NCBI RefSeq assembly: GCF_022870905.1
Contig: NZ_CP091510.1
Span: forward strand, 1,488,001 to 1,552,000
Direction of reading: 5' to 3'
Source: Neisseria arctica
GTDB taxonomy: Bacteria; Pseudomonadota; Gammaproteobacteria; Burkholderiales; Neisseriaceae
Length of the DNA stretch: 64,000 bases
Position numbers and translations under genes: made by a program. Positions within the stretch are counted from its first letter, which is position 1; every line of letters starts with the position of its first letter. The notes below the pieces were generated by a model. That model was not told the DNA's origin, made no database searches, and worked only from the letters and a program-made list of their open reading frames with translations. Below, in pieces: positions 54,905 to 64,000 of this stretch.

Positions 54905-56107
54905 TTACAAATTAATACCATCTAATTTGGCAACGGTGTTGATATCTTTATCCCCGCGGCCGGACAAATTAACCAAAATCACTTTCTCGGGCGACATTTT
55001 CGGTGCTTCGGCAATTGCCCATGCTAACGCATGGCTGCTTTCCAAGGCCGGAATAATACCTTCGTAATGACATAAATCGTGGAAGGCATCCATAGCCGCT
55101 TTGTCGTCTGCCGCACAGTATTCCACGCGCCCCAAATCGGCCAAATGGCTGTGCTCGGGGCCGATACCGGGATAATCCAAGCCTGCCGATACGGAGTGTG
55201 TCCCCAATACTTGGCCGTTTTCATCCTGCATCAGATAGCTGCGAAAACCGTGCAATACACCGATAGGAGATTTTGAAGAAATCGGCGCCGCATGATTCTG
55301 TGTCTGCAAACCCAAGCCGCCGGCTTCCACACCCACCAAACGGACATTCTCTTCGGCGATATAAGGGTAAAACAAACCGATCGCATTGGAACCACCTCCC
55401 ACACAAGCAACCGCTACATCAGGCTGGCGGCCTATGGCCTCCAACATTTGCTCTTTGGCCTCTTCGCCAATCACACATTGGAAATCACGCACCATTTCAG
55501 GATAAGGAGCCGGGCCCGCTGCCGTGCCGATAATGTAAAAAGTATCATCCACACGGGCAACCCATTCACGCATGGCTTCGTTCATGGCATCTTTCAATGT
55601 GCGCGAACCGCTGGTCACGCCGACTACATTTGCGCCCAACAACTTCATACGGTACACATTCGGAGCCTGACGCTGGATATCATCCGCCCCCATATAAACA
55701 TGGCACTCCATACCGAAGCGGGCCGCAACCGTAGCCGAAGCGACGCCGTGCTGCCCGGCTCCAGTTTCGGCGATCACCCGTTTTTTACCCATGCGCCGTG
55801 CCAGCAAAGCCTGCCCGATCGTATTATTTACCTTGTGCGCACCAGTATGGTTCAAATCTTCACGTTTCAACCAGATTTGCGCTCCGCCCAACTTTTCACT
55901 CAACCGCTTGGCATGATAAACAGGGCTGGGGCGGCCTACATAATGTTTCAAATCATGACGGTATTCTTCCCAGAAAGCAGGATCGTTTTTGGCATCTTTA
56001 TAAGCTTCCGCCAATTCTTGCAAAGCCGGAATCAGGGTTTCCGATACATACACCCCGCCGTGTTCGCCAAAAAAGCCGTACTCATCAGGAAATTGATAAT
56101 CTTTCAT
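54905..56107 (-). CDS. trpB: Tryptophan synthase beta subunit
   Basis: A 400-residue PLP enzyme. [20 protein letters not shown] holds the PLP lysine and [10 protein letters not shown] the loop of the active site; [13 protein letters not shown] is the phosphate-binding block. It joins indole and serine to tryptophan with TrpA, whose gene is not in the window. trpF lies upstream in the same orientation, separated by 140 bases and a DUS. Confidence 0.97.
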   Translation of the reverse strand: MKDYQFPDEYGFFGEHGGVYVSETLIPALQELAEAYKDAKNDPAFWEEYRHDLKHYVGRPSPVYHAKRLSEKLGGAQIWLKREDLNHTGAHKVNNTIGQALLARRMGKKRVIAETGAGQHGVASATVAARFGMECHVYMGADDIQRQAPNVYRMKLLGANVVGVTSGSRTLKDAMNEAMREWVARVDDTFYIIGTAAGPAPYPEMVRDFQCVIGEEAKEQMLEAIGRQPDVAVACVGGGSNAIGLFYPYIAEENVRLVGVEAGGLGLQTQNHAAPISSKSPIGVLHGFRSYLMQDENGQVLGTHSVSAGLDYPGIGPEHSHLADLGRVEYCAADDKAAMDAFHDLCHYEGIIPALESSHALAWAIAEAPKMSPEKVILVNLSGRGDKDINTVAKLDGINL

Positions 56108-56247
56108 TATAGTATCCTTAAAATCATGCTACCTTCTGGAAATATCCTTGTTCATCCCCAAGGCCGTCTGAAACATTCGGACCACCGCTAAAACTTTTAG
56201 CTGTCTATCCCAATCAATAACAAAAATTCTCATTAATTTTTAATACG

Positions 56248-56865
56248 CTATAATTGCGCATTAGCAATAAACGCCCTTACTTTCTCTTTGGATTTAATGC
56301 CTGGTACAAGTTCCACACCACTTGAAACATCTACTGCCAGCGCCCCGGTCAACTTAACGGCTTGAGTCACATTCTCCGGTGATAAGCCGCCCGATAAAAT
56401 CCAATGATGGTTAATTTTTTCGGGCAGCAACTGCCAATCAAAACTCAAACCCGTACCGCCATACTCACCCTCAATATGGGCATCAAACAAAATACCGCGC
56501 GCATCAGGATACGCCTGGGCGGCATCTAGAATATCCTGCGTATTACGTACACGCACCGCTTTCAGGTAGGGCCGCCCGAAACTACGGCAAAAATCCGCAG
56601 TTTCATCGCCGTGGAACTGAAGCACATCTATCGGTACTGCCGCCAATACCTCCTGAATCCGCACTTGGCTTGCGTTAACAAATAAAGCCACCACACTGAC
56701 AAACGGCGGTAATGCGCGTACTACCGTTTGAGCAGTTGCAATATCTACAAAGCGTTTGCTTTTTTCATAGAATACCAACCCTATCGCATCGGCTCCCGCC
56801 TCCGCAACCATATATGCATCTTCTGGGCTGGTAATGCCACAGATTTTAGTACGAACCTGATTCAT
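56248..56865 (-). CDS. trpF: Phosphoribosylanthranilate isomerase
   Basis: A 205-residue TIM-barrel enzyme. TKICGITSPEDA at the start holds the catalytic Cys, and the Asp in LAVDVSSGVELVPGIK near the end is the second catalytic residue; AGADAIGLVFY and LQFHGDE are barrel blocks. The start at 56865 follows CGGAAAA and fits family length better than an in-frame ATG 66 bases upstream. It overlaps nothing but lies 22 bases after truA. Confidence 0.95.
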   Translation of the reverse strand: MNQVRTKICGITSPEDAYMVAEAGADAIGLVFYEKSKRFVDIATAQTVVRALPPFVSVVALFVNASQVRIQEVLAAVPIDVLQFHGDETADFCRSFGRPYLKAVRVRNTQDILDAAQAYPDARGILFDAHIEGEYGGTGLSFDWQLLPEKINHHWILSGGLSPENVTQAVKLTGALAVDVSSGVELVPGIKSKEKVRAFIANAQL

Positions 56866-56887
56866 AAATTTTTCCGTGTTGTTCCGG

Positions 56888-57718
56888 TTACTTTTCGCCC
56901 CACAACCAATCGGGTAAGGGCGGTGTTTCAACGCCCCATTGTTTTGGATAATCCACTCCGGTCAGATAAAGGCCGTCCGGCATAAATGTAGGAGGTGCTT
57001 TCAGGCGGCTTTTTTCGGCAAGCAACTCAGCAAAACCCTCTACGCTTAGACGTCCGCAACCAACGTAGACTAATGCGCCGACAATATTACGAACCATATG
57101 GTGCAAAAACGCATTGCCATGCAAATCAAGAGTCATAAACCTGTCCGTGCCCCTTAAAGCCACGTCATATAATGTTTTCACCGGTGATTTGGCTTGGCAT
57201 TCTGCCGCACGAAAACTGGAAAAATCATGCTCTCCTACCAATAAATCTGCTGCACGCTGCATTAAAGCCATGTTCAAAGGCAAATGCGTCCACCCCACCC
57301 TTCCCGCCAATAATGGCGGGCGAACAGGCGAAGAGTTCAATATATAACGATAACGCCTTCCGCAAGCATCAAAACGTGCATGAAACCGTGCATCAACCTG
57401 CCGAGCCTTCCACACCGCAACCCCTTCGGGCAAATGCGCATTCACACCGCGAATCCAAGCCTGCTCCCCCCTCATAGCAGAGGTATCAAAATGTACCACT
57501 TGTGCAGTAGCATGCACACCCGTATCCGTACGACCAGCGGCAATTGTCGAAATAGGCTCATTAGCAATTCGACCAAGTGCATATTCTAATGCAGCCTGCA
57601 CGGTATTAATGCCTTCAGCTTGCTTTTGCCAACCGTAAAAATGGCTGCCATCATATGACAAAGTTAAAGCCCAACGCTGCAGTGCGGATTCTGTGTGGTT
57701 TAATAATTCAGACGGCAT
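56888..57718 (-). CDS. truA: tRNA pseudouridine synthase A
   Basis: A 276-residue Tru[19 protein letters not shown] holds the catalytic aspartate (in GRTDTGVHA), and [16 protein letters not shown] is the N-terminal signature. It makes pseudouridine at positions 38-40 of tRNAs. The annotated start ATGCCGTCTGAA is itself a 12-base DUS, read MPSE. The order truA-trpF-trpB is common in betaproteobacteria. Confidence 0.95.
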   Translation of the reverse strand: MPSELLNHTESALQRWALTLSYDGSHFYGWQKQAEGINTVQAALEYALGRIANEPISTIAAGRTDTGVHATAQVVHFDTSAMRGEQAWIRGVNAHLPEGVAVWKARQVDARFHARFDACGRRYRYILNSSPVRPPLLAGRVGWTHLPLNMALMQRAADLLVGEHDFSSFRAAECQAKSPVKTLYDVALRGTDRFMTLDLHGNAFLHHMVRNIVGALVYVGCGRLSVEGFAELLAEKSRLKAPPTFMPDGLYLTGVDYPKQWGVETPPLPDWLWGEK

Positions 57719-58017
57719 CGCGTTTGATTCTGTAAAAATAAATTATTATAGCAATAAGCGCCTTTCAATGCCGTCTGAAAGCCAGATTTATTTTCTAAAC
57801 AATATATCGATATTAAGTGAATATCAAAACCGTTATTTATGTAAACTACAGTTTAGAGCGAATGAAATATCGTTTGAATATTCATTGAAAAATAAACCGC
57901 TTTAAATTATCCAAGCATTCCGATGCTCTAATTACGCCCTAAAATGAATTTTGAGTAAAATAAAAAAGTTGGCAATTCATACTTACTCAATCACCGAATC
58001 ATTTTTCCGAAACAAAA
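57719..58017. other. Gene-free region between truA and tspA
   Basis: About 300 AT-rich bases with one DUS at 57770-57779 and a truA promoter. No gene or RNA is recognised. Confidence 0.4.
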
Positions 58018-58043
58018 CAGCCCGGGCCTAATTGCCCGGGCTG
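58018..58043 (-). terminator. GC-rich terminator of tspA
   Basis: CAGCCCGGGC, a six-base loop and CCCGGGCTG: strong stem 15 bases after the tspA stop codon. Confidence 0.82.
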
Positions 58044-58057
58044 CTCATACGAGAGTT

Positions 58058-60391
58058 TTAATTACCCAACTCTTTCAGCAAAGCCTCCGCTTTACTGAGG
58101 ATATTACCGTCAGACTCTTCCATCAACTCCATCAACGTATCTCGTGCTGCATCGGGGTCGCCAATTTCGATATACATCTTAGCCAATTCGTATTTGGCCT
58201 CTAACGGAGCGGTCATCCCTACAGATTCAGACAAGAATCCGTTACCTTCCTCCGAAACATTGGCAGCCGTCGAAGTAATCGAACTCTCATCAAAATGGAT
58301 ACTATCATCCCATTCGATAGTGGAATCCGCAACAGATTCAGCCGGAATATCCTTCAACCAATCATCGGCATCCTGAACCGCAATCTCACCCTCTGCAACC
58401 ACAGCTTCGGCTGTCTCCATCTTAGACGGCCACTCAACAGCTTCTCCAACCGGTACGGCTGCCTCTACTACAGGTTCCGATATCGGCGCATCAAATTCAA
58501 GTGCCGGCAGCTCTTCTGTTTCATGCTTTTTCTCAGACTCCACGAACTCCGGCACTTCGGGTTCGTCGACTGTCCACTCCAAAGGTTCTGCTTTGGGTGC
58601 GACCTGCACAGTGGTTTCTGCCACAGGCTCTACCACAGGCATGGCCGGCACAGTGGCTTCTACCACAGGCTCTACTGCAGACATAGCCGGCATAGTGGTT
58701 TCTGCCACAGATTCTACCGATGCAAACTCTTCAGCAAATGATACGTTTTCGGCCAAGTCGCTTGGGGCGTCAGTCAACTCCGCAATATGATTGAAGCTGC
58801 TATCTTCAGGTTCATATACGCTTTCGGTTGATTCAATTCGATCCCAATCGGCATTTTTGCGTTTTTGAGTTTCCTCATCCAAAGTAACCGCGCCCGAAAC
58901 AATACCACTTTGCTGGCTGTCGATATTGCCTAAGTCCAAACGGAAATTATCCGCTTTAGGTACTTCGGTTTCAGTGACTTCCGTAAAGAAGATGTCATCT
59001 TCAAAATCATCTTCTACACTTAGCTCATCCTCTGCTTTAGCCTTGGATTGCTTGCCGGAAGCTGCTTTAGCTGCAGTCAACGTAGCAGCAGCTTCGGCAC
59101 GGGTCAGGGGCGCCGTATTGCTGGGACGGACAATAGGCTGATGAGTACGAATACCCTCATCTGCCGAAGCTCTTTCTTCTTTTACCGCGACTTCGACCGG
59201 AGTTGTCTCTTCAACATCAAATGTACCATCCTCCGCATTCGGAGTGGCAACAACTGCCTTTTTACGATTGCCGAGAGATTTGCCCACCAGCCACAGTGCC
59301 AAAGCACCTGCGCCAGCCAATAATAGCCAACGCCACCAAGAACCCGAAGCCGTATCATCAACTGCCGGCATTGCCGATGCTTCTGCAGGTTTAGCCTCTG
59401 AAGAAGCCATAGGCTCCGAAACAGCAGTTTCAGAAGAAGCTGCGGCCACAGCCACATCAGAAGCAGGCATATCCGATGCCATAGATACAGGCGCGGAAGC
59501 AGCTGTATCAGCCTGAGTAACCACAGGCATACTTGCTGCGGCAGAAGCCATATCCGTAGCGGCTTCAGAAGCTGCTTGTGCGGTTGTTGCAGGCGTTGTA
59601 GTTACAGCCGGCGTTTCAGACGGCATAGCTGCGGGCTGCTGCGCCAAACGGCGTAACTGTGCGGCGGAAGGAATATTTAATACATTACCCGGCCAAATTT
59701 GATCGGCATTGCCGTTTGTAAATAAATTGGGGTTAGCTGTAACCAAAGCTTGAACGGTTTGGTATGTAGTCATACCGTTCGGGCGCACTCGGGCAGCAAT
59801 TCCAGTAAGTGTTTCGCCTTGACGAACAGTATAATTTCCCGACATAGCTCGACGAGGCTCTGTTCGGGTCTGAGTATGTTCCGTATTTTTTGCGGTTTTA
59901 ATCTTTTTATCTGTGGAATGAGCAGCGGCTTGAGACGGTGCCGTTTTTTTACCGTCCGAGATATTGCTTCCGCCGACGACAGCCGCAACGCGGTCTCGGG
60001 CGGCTTTAGGATCAAACGGAGATACCGAGCGACCGCCGTTATTCGAACCATAACCCGGAGGATCGATAATTGCCGTATATTGGCGTGATTGTGTTCCTAC
60101 TCCTAATTGAAACACCAATACAGGATCTTGTACGGCTGATTTTGAACGAATGCTGACAACAGCATTATCACCCGATTTACGCACACTACTGCCCAAACGG
60201 TTGTCTGAAAGGTTCACTTTTCCGCCGTTGAGCAAGATGCGTGCTTCTTCTCCGGTTACCGTCACCGTACCCGAGAAGGGCTCACCCAAATTTGATTGGA
60301 CATTCAAACCGCCCAATCCTGCAAACGAACCGAATGATGTCATCAATGCCACAGATGCGGCAATAAGCTTGAGCTTGGTATTATTCTTCAA
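58058..60391 (-). CDS. tspA: FimV/TspA-family peptidoglycan-binding membrane protein
   Basis: A 777-residue protein. Signal peptide (1-24, ends SFA), FimV N-terminal domain, LysM at 187-241 (YTVRQGETLTGIAA to VLNI), a Ala/Ser/Met-rich linker, one membrane helix (352-371), a long acidic region with EP/AMP-rich repeats (about 550-640), and a C-terminal TPR-like FimV cap (LEAKYELAKMYIEIGDPDAARD). In Neisseria TspA is a T-cell antigen and FimV homologues organise type IV pili and polar complexes. A DUS is read in frame as MPSET near residue 256. It diverges from ispZ. Confidence 0.93.
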   Translation of the reverse strand: MKNNTKLKLIAASVALMTSFGSFAGLGGLNVQSNLGEPFSGTVTVTGEEARILLNGGKVNLSDNRLGSSVRKSGDNAVVSIRSKSAVQDPVLVFQLGVGTQSRQYTAIIDPPGYGSNNGGRSVSPFDPKAARDRVAAVVGGSNISDGKKTAPSQAAAHSTDKKIKTAKNTEHTQTRTEPRRAMSGNYTVRQGETLTGIAARVRPNGMTTYQTVQALVTANPNLFTNGNADQIWPGNVLNIPSAAQLRRLAQQPAAMPSETPAVTTTPATTAQAASEAATDMASAAASMPVVTQADTAASAPVSMASDMPASDVAVAAASSETAVSEPMASSEAKPAEASAMPAVDDTASGSWWRWLLLAGAGALALWLVGKSLGNRKKAVVATPNAEDGTFDVEETTPVEVAVKEERASADEGIRTHQPIVRPSNTAPLTRAEAAATLTAAKAASGKQSKAKAEDELSVEDDFEDDIFFTEVTETEVPKADNFRLDLGNIDSQQSGIVSGAVTLDEETQKRKNADWDRIESTESVYEPEDSSFNHIAELTDAPSDLAENVSFAEEFASVESVAETTMPAMSAVEPVVEATVPAMPVVEPVAETTVQVAPKAEPLEWTVDEPEVPEFVESEKKHETEELPALEFDAPISEPVVEAAVPVGEAVEWPSKMETAEAVVAEGEIAVQDADDWLKDIPAESVADSTIEWDDSIHFDESSITSTAANVSEEGNGFLSESVGMTAPLEAKYELAKMYIEIGDPDAARDTLMELMEESDGNILSKAEALLKELGN
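58600..58720 (-). repeat. Short imperfect tandem repeat inside tspA
   Basis: The sequence coding ETTMPAMSAVEPVVEATVP and AMPVVEPVAETTVQV has about three imperfect 45-base units (blocks of gtggtttctgccacaggctc type). It may vary in copy number between strains. Confidence 0.6.
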
Positions 60392-60696
60392 AACTTAGAT
60401 CCCCTGTTGATTGCAGCATATCTTACGGCTGCTATAATTTCAGCACAGCCTACATGATATATGCGAATCAGTTTCTCTGCAAAGCGGCGGTGCTAATTTA
60501 TGTAAAAACATTTTGTACGTTGCAGCTTTATAACCACGGAATACCGCCGTTTCACAATAATTTCCACTGAAAATTAAAGTTAAACTAATTATTTCGCAAC
60601 ATACAAATATGTCGGCAATGATGTAAAATCTTACGTTCTTCCGTATGATAATCATTTATACTGAAATCTTTTATATACCACACACTGCTATCCGTT
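60392..60696. other. Divergent promoter region tspA / ispZ
   Basis: 305 bases with the starts of both units. AT-rich around 60550-60650. No DUS pair; no riboswitch recognised. Confidence 0.4.
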
Positions 60697-61230
60697 ATGA
60701 AAATACTTAGCGATTTTATCGCCGTCATCCTCTTTTTCACGACATACATTCTTACTAAAAACATTATTTGGGCCACAGCCGTTGCCGTTGTCATAGGCGT
60801 TTTACAGGCGGCCTTCACTTGGATGAAATATAAAAAGCTCGATACCATGCAATGGGTCAGCTTGATTCTTATCGTCGTATTCGGCGGCGCCACCATCATA
60901 TTCAAAAACCCGCGCTTCATCATGTGGAAACCGACTTTACTATTTTGGTTCGGCATGTTGGCATTGGCCTCAAGCCATCTGCTGGGTAAAAACGGACTCA
61001 AAGCATTAATGGGCAAAGAACTCTCTTTATCCGATAGTGTCTGGCAGAAGCTTACCTACGCCTGGCTGACCTTTTTATTTATAATGGGTGTAATAAACTT
61101 GATCGTTGCCTATACCTTTAGCGAAGAAGTTTGGGCTTATTACAAATTTATCGGGTCAACCGCCCTAATGCTTGTTTTCTTTCTCGGCCAAGGTATCTAC
61201 CTCAGCCGCCACTTACCGCAGGAGAAATAA
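60697..61230 (+). CDS. ispZ: Septation protein A (IspZ/YciB)
   Basis: A 177-residue inner-membrane protein with about five spans starting MKILSDFIAVILFFTTYILTK. VGVLQAAFTWMKYKKLDTMQWVS-type and NPRFIMWKPTLLFWFG blocks are YciB hallmarks. It links to cell-envelope and division integrity. It leads a plus-strand unit with yciI, bolA and two PPIases. Its 3' end carries the GGAG site of yciI. Confidence 0.93.
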   Translation: MKILSDFIAVILFFTTYILTKNIIWATAVAVVIGVLQAAFTWMKYKKLDTMQWVSLILIVVFGGATIIFKNPRFIMWKPTLLFWFGMLALASSHLLGKNGLKALMGKELSLSDSVWQKLTYAWLTFLFIMGVINLIVAYTFSEEVWAYYKFIGSTALMLVFFLGQGIYLSRHLPQEK

Positions 61231-61232
61231 CT

Positions 61233-61523
61233 ATGGAATATTATATGCTGCTGGCTACGGATGCCAATGATACCCATGAGGCTCGCGCAGCCGCCCGCCC
61301 GGCACATCTCCAACGCCTAGAGGCTTTGAAAGCGGAAGGCCGCCTGCTTACTGCCGGCCCGACTCCTCTACCGGATAACCCCGAGCGCGTGTCAGGCAGC
61401 CTGATTATCGCAAGCTTTGCATCTTTAGATGATGCGCAAAGCTGGGCAGAGCAAGACCCTTATGTGGATGCCGGCGTATATGACGAAATCCTGATCAAAC
61501 CTTTCAAAGCAGTGTTTAAATAA
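61233..61523 (+). CDS. yciI: YciI-like protein
   Basis: A 96-residue ferredoxin-fold protein. YYMLLATDANDTHEARAA and AQSWAEQDPYVDAGVY (with the conserved His/Asp positions as His15 region and DPY) are family features. The biochemical role is unknown; YciI proteins resemble EthD/dehydrochlorinases. The ATG is two bases after the ispZ stop with GGAG inside the ispZ end, so it is coupled. Confidence 0.9.
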   Translation: MEYYMLLATDANDTHEARAAARPAHLQRLEALKAEGRLLTAGPTPLPDNPERVSGSLIIASFASLDDAQSWAEQDPYVDAGVYDEILIKPFKAVFK

Positions 61524-61528
61524 AGCCG

Positions 61529-61804
61529 ATGAAAACTATGCAATCGAATATCGAAAATCGCCTTCAGGTTTTAAAACCGTTGGTATTCGAATTTCATGAC
61601 GACAGCCATCTTCATGCCGGCCATGCGGGTAACCGTGGCGGCGGGCATTACTCGATTTTGGTGGTCAGCGAAGAATTTACCGGCATTTCCCGCATCAACC
61701 GGCAGCGTATGGTCAATGCGCCCCTGCAAGACCTTTTTTCAGACGGCCTGATTCATGCTTTAAGCATAAAAGCATTAACACCTGAAGAATATTTCAATTC
61801 ATAA
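61529..61804 (+). CDS. bolA: BolA family protein
   Basis: A 91-residue BolA. FHDDSHLHAGHAGNRGGGHYSILVVSEEF has the conserved histidines used in [2Fe-2S] partnership with monothiol glutaredoxin. HALSIKALTPEEYF is the C-terminal signature. It follows yciI after five bases. A perfect DUS (61739-61748) is read in frame as FSDG right in the helix-turn-helix-like region. Confidence 0.93.
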   Translation: MKTMQSNIENRLQVLKPLVFEFHDDSHLHAGHAGNRGGGHYSILVVSEEFTGISRINRQRMVNAPLQDLFSDGLIHALSIKALTPEEYFNS

Positions 61805-61827
61805 TCCATTTTCCGAAAGATTACACG

Positions 61828-62703
61828 ATGAAAACAATCAAGCTCACTTCCATGTTGGTATTGGTAGCCCTTTCCGGCAGCCTGGCTGCACAAACTTTGG
61901 TAACCGTAAACGGTACTAAAATCGACAGTAAAGATATCGATGCACAAGTAAAAATGCTGCAAAGCCAAAGCAACGGCCAAATCCAAGATTCCCCCCAATT
62001 ACGCGACAACCTGACCCGTCGCCAAATTACAGGTATCATCATCGGTCAAGAAGCCAAGCGCTTGAAGCTGCACGAGAGTACCGAATACAAACAAGCTATC
62101 GAACAAGCGCGTGCTGCGGCGAAGGAACAAGGGGCAGACAAGAAGCCGAATTTCAAACAAGAATGGGCAGCTTATGAAAATGATCTGCTTAGCCAAGCCT
62201 ACGTTGCACATATCGTACGCAGCAATCCGGTTACCGAAGCCGATGTAAAAACAGCCTATAATGATTTCAGCAACTTTTACAAAGGCTCTTCCGAAATACA
62301 ATTAGGCGAGATCATAAACCGTGACAATACTGTTATCCAAAAAGCCCTTGGCGAACTGAAAAACAAAAAAAGCTTTAAAACCGTAGCCGGCCAATACAGT
62401 GCGGACCCGCAAGCCAAACAAACCGGCGGCATCAGCTCGGGTTATCTCAACTTGAAAGATTTGGAACAAGGCGCACCTGTTGTTTACAATGCCGTTAAAG
62501 ATTTGCGCAAAGGCAGCTATACCGATGTTATGCAAAGCCAAGACGGCCTTTACGCTATTTTCTACGTAAACGACAAGCGTGCCGCGAAAATCCCCTCCCT
62601 TGATGAGGTAAAAGAATCTTTAGGGCGTGATTTACAGGCAGCCCGTATTGATCAGGCCATACAAGCCCTTTACGGAAAAGCGGATGTCAAGCCGGCCAAA
62701 TAA
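61828..62703 (+). CDS. Peptidyl-prolyl isomerase, parvulin/SurA-PrsA type
   Basis: A 291-residue exported PPIase. Signal peptide MKTIKLTSMLVLVALSGSLA, an N-terminal chaperone part (VTVNGTKIDSKDIDAQVK), then a parvulin domain from about 155 (SSEIQLGEIINRDNTVIQKAL, AGQYSADPQAKQTGG, GYLNLKDL). It helps fold outer-membrane and periplasmic proteins. It follows bolA by 23 bases. Confidence 0.92.
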   Translation: MKTIKLTSMLVLVALSGSLAAQTLVTVNGTKIDSKDIDAQVKMLQSQSNGQIQDSPQLRDNLTRRQITGIIIGQEAKRLKLHESTEYKQAIEQARAAAKEQGADKKPNFKQEWAAYENDLLSQAYVAHIVRSNPVTEADVKTAYNDFSNFYKGSSEIQLGEIINRDNTVIQKALGELKNKKSFKTVAGQYSADPQAKQTGGISSGYLNLKDLEQGAPVVYNAVKDLRKGSYTDVMQSQDGLYAIFYVNDKRAAKIPSLDEVKESLGRDLQAARIDQAIQALYGKADVKPAK

Positions 62704-62785
62704 TACCGACAAAAGCCGCCCTCATGAAAATGAAAGGCGGCCGAACACTTTTCAGTACAACATATAATAACCAACGGAAATCAAT

Positions 62786-63547
62786 ATGAAATTAAAACAT
62801 TCCGCTCTATCCGGCGCATTGGCATTGGTACTTGCAGGCGTCGCCCTAGCCGCTCAAGCTCCCCAAATTGACAGCGGACGCATTGACAGTATGGTCAATC
62901 AGGTTTTGAAGCAGGTTGAAAATAATCCCAAAGCAGCCCAACAGCAAGACGGCAAACTTATCCGTGAAAATGTAATCAAGCAGCTGCAAAGTTTTGAAAT
63001 CCTAAAAAATGAAGCCATTAAAATCGGTTTGGATAAAGATGCCGACATACAAAATCAATTGAAAAACCTAGAGGCTGAATTTTATGCCAACCAATATATC
63101 GCACACTTGGAACGAAGCACCGAAGTAAGTGAAGCAGATATCTATCGTGCCTACCAAGAACAAACCCGAATGGTACAAATCCAGCAAGTTCACTTCGATA
63201 GCGAAGCACAAGCCCGTGAAGCGCAAGCGCTGCTTTTGAAAGGTCTGAGTTTCGAACAGCTGATGCAACGTTATCCCAATCCGGAGCAAGACTTCAAAGA
63301 CTTTGTTTCGCCACAACAGTTAGCACCAGAAATCGGCCAAAAAGTTGCACAGATGACCCGCGGAGAAGTCAGCCGTGATCCGCTTATGTTTAACGGGAAA
63401 TACTATTTATTAAAAGTATCGGCAGACGAACGCAACCCGAATGCTCCTCCGTATGCCGAAGCCAAGCAACAAATCGAGCAGCAAGTAAAACGGCAGCGCG
63501 TACAAGAAAAGATTACTTCCATACTGAATGCAAATGGTTTGAAATAA
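62786..63547 (+). CDS. Second SurA-like PPIase/chaperone, degenerate parvulin
   Basis: A 253-residue exported protein, paralogue-like of the gene before it. Signal peptide to about AALA|QAPQ. The SurA-like N part (IDSMVNQVLKQVENNPKA) is followed by a parvulin-like segment (MVQIQQVHFDSEAQAREAQ, RYPNPEQDFKDFVSPQQLA) that lacks the usual D.ST..GG core, so it may act as a chaperone rather than an isomerase. It is the last gene of this unit before a strong terminator. Confidence 0.85.
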   Translation: MKLKHSALSGALALVLAGVALAAQAPQIDSGRIDSMVNQVLKQVENNPKAAQQQDGKLIRENVIKQLQSFEILKNEAIKIGLDKDADIQNQLKNLEAEFYANQYIAHLERSTEVSEADIYRAYQEQTRMVQIQQVHFDSEAQAREAQALLLKGLSFEQLMQRYPNPEQDFKDFVSPQQLAPEIGQKVAQMTRGEVSRDPLMFNGKYYLLKVSADERNPNAPPYAEAKQQIEQQVKRQRVQEKITSILNANGLK

Positions 63548-63578
63548 AGCGATACCGCTTAAACTCAGCATGTATAAA

Positions 63579-63609
63579 GAACCTCTGTATTACCTACAGA
63601 GGTTTTTCT
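63579..63609 (+). terminator. Rho-independent terminator after the second PPIase
   Basis: AACCTCTGTA, a loop, TACAGAGGTT and TTTCTT. Clear stem with a T tract. Confidence 0.87.
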
Positions 63610-63699
63610 TTCAAATACTTCGGCGAAAACAGGGATAAATACGCCCTACTTACAATAACGCTGTATAATGCCGTCTGAAATCATTCTCAAATATCCGAT

Positions 63700-64000
63700 A
63701 TGTCCAACCAAAGATTAATATACGGTTTTCATGCCGTTAACGCCCGCCTGTGGCAAAATTCCAAAAGCATTACCGAACTCTACATTCAAGAAGGCAAAAA
63801 CGATGCCCGTACACGCGAAGTTCTTGAAAAAGCGGCCGGTGAAAACGTACGTATCCATTTTGTAGATCAAGCCAGACTCGACAACTTGACCAAAGGAGCA
63901 CGCCACCAAGGTGTGGCGGGCTTTATTGATGCCTCAAAAAACCATGTTCATTTGGAAGACGTATTGGAAAATCTCAGCGAACCGCCCCTTCTGCTGGTAT
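63700..64000 (+). CDS. rlmB: 23S rRNA (guanosine-2251-2'-O)-methyltransferase, N-terminal part (cut by window edge)
   Basis: About 100 residues starting [19 protein letters not shown] and continuing [14 protein letters not shown], the TrmH/SpoU family substrate-binding N domain of RlmB. It methylates the ribose of G2251 in 23S rRNA. The catalytic SPOUT domain is past the window end. A DUS lies 30 bases upstream of the ATG. Confidence 0.92.
   Translation, partial: MSNQRLIYGFHAVNARLWQNSKSITELYIQEGKNDARTREVLEKAAGENVRIHFVDQARLDNLTKGARHQGVAGFIDASKNHVHLEDVLENLSEPPLLLV

Noticed and set aside
55292-56191. Long plus-strand open frame of about 299 codons opposite trpB
   Set aside because: It is antisense to an intact trpB, has no family features or ribosome site, and reflects codon bias of the real gene.
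1-64000. CRISPR arrays, Correia elements and prophage genes
   Set aside because: No regularly spaced direct repeats, no Correia-type ends and no phage structural genes were seen; the many short repeats are DUS.

Overview
The window comes from a member of the genus Neisseria or a very close relative. The main evidence is the neisserial DNA uptake sequence (DUS, core GCCGTCTGAA), which occurs dozens of times on both strands in both the AT-GCCGTCTGAA and AG-GCCGTCTGAA forms. It is often paired as inverted repeats that act as terminators. Gene order also fits: truA-trpF, tspA/fimV divergent from ispZ-yciI-bolA-two PPIases-rlmB, earP-efp and ribF-ileS. The reconstructed layout looks chromosomal; the only mobile element seen is one IS1595/IS1016-type insertion sequence. 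Species cannot be set from the sequence alone. A complete urate-degradation set and an aryl polyene cluster suggest a commensal or animal-associated Neisseria rather than N. meningitidis or N. gonorrhoeae.

Layout. 0-7 kb: 5' part of ileS, ribF, an orphan amino-acid ABC permease, an orphan sulfate-binding lipoprotein, an AT-rich P-loop gene of unknown function, argD and glycerate kinase. 7-24.3 kb: an aryl polyene (APE) pigment gene cluster. A run of minus-strand genes encodes a type II fatty-acid/polyketide-like machine (four KS/CLF-type subunits or partners, two ACPs, ketoreductase, dehydratase, acyl-ligase fused to a dehydratase), acyltransferases, a glycosyltransferase, a thioesterase, a LolA-like carrier, an MMPL exporter, a DUF3261 lipoprotein and a halogenase-like flavoprotein. 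A phosphopantetheinyl transferase faces it. 24.5-36.3 kb: a second sulfate-binding lipoprotein, aspS, a DUF502 protein, pldA, rpsT, a polyamine-binding lipoprotein, a STAS-like protein, an EamA transporter and gyrA. 36.3-37.05 kb: a 0.74 kb AT-rich divergent intergenic region with two perfect DnaA boxes. 37-40.5 kb: earP-efp, a hemolysin III protein and the IS element. 40.6-47.6 kb: a complete urate-to-glyoxylate pathway (NCS2 permease, allA, alc, uraD, puuE divergent from uraH, puuD). 47.7-54.5 kb: NUDIX hydrolase, bioA, ygfZ, a DUF4442 hotdog protein, a RegB/RegA-like two-component pair and a DyP peroxidase. 54.9-64 kb: trpB, trpF, truA, tspA/fimV, ispZ, yciI, bolA, two parvulin-type PPIases and the 5' end of rlmB.

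How it works together. The APE genes form a nearly continuous, overlapping transcription unit expected to prime an aryl starter on an ACP, extend it with KS/CLF, KR and DH cycles, transfer it to a lipid/sugar carrier and export it to the outer membrane. The urate genes form two divergent units that would take up urate and convert it to glyoxylate plus two ureas. The most notable signals are: (1) DUS motifs embedded in APE coding sequences, at stop codons and directly against start codons; (2) a ligase-dehydratase fusion whose junction is a DUS-like sequence followed by ATG; (3) an extra APE-cluster gene broken by two homopolymer indels; (4) the halogenase-like WxWxIP flavoprotein; and (5) the DnaA-box region beside gyrA.
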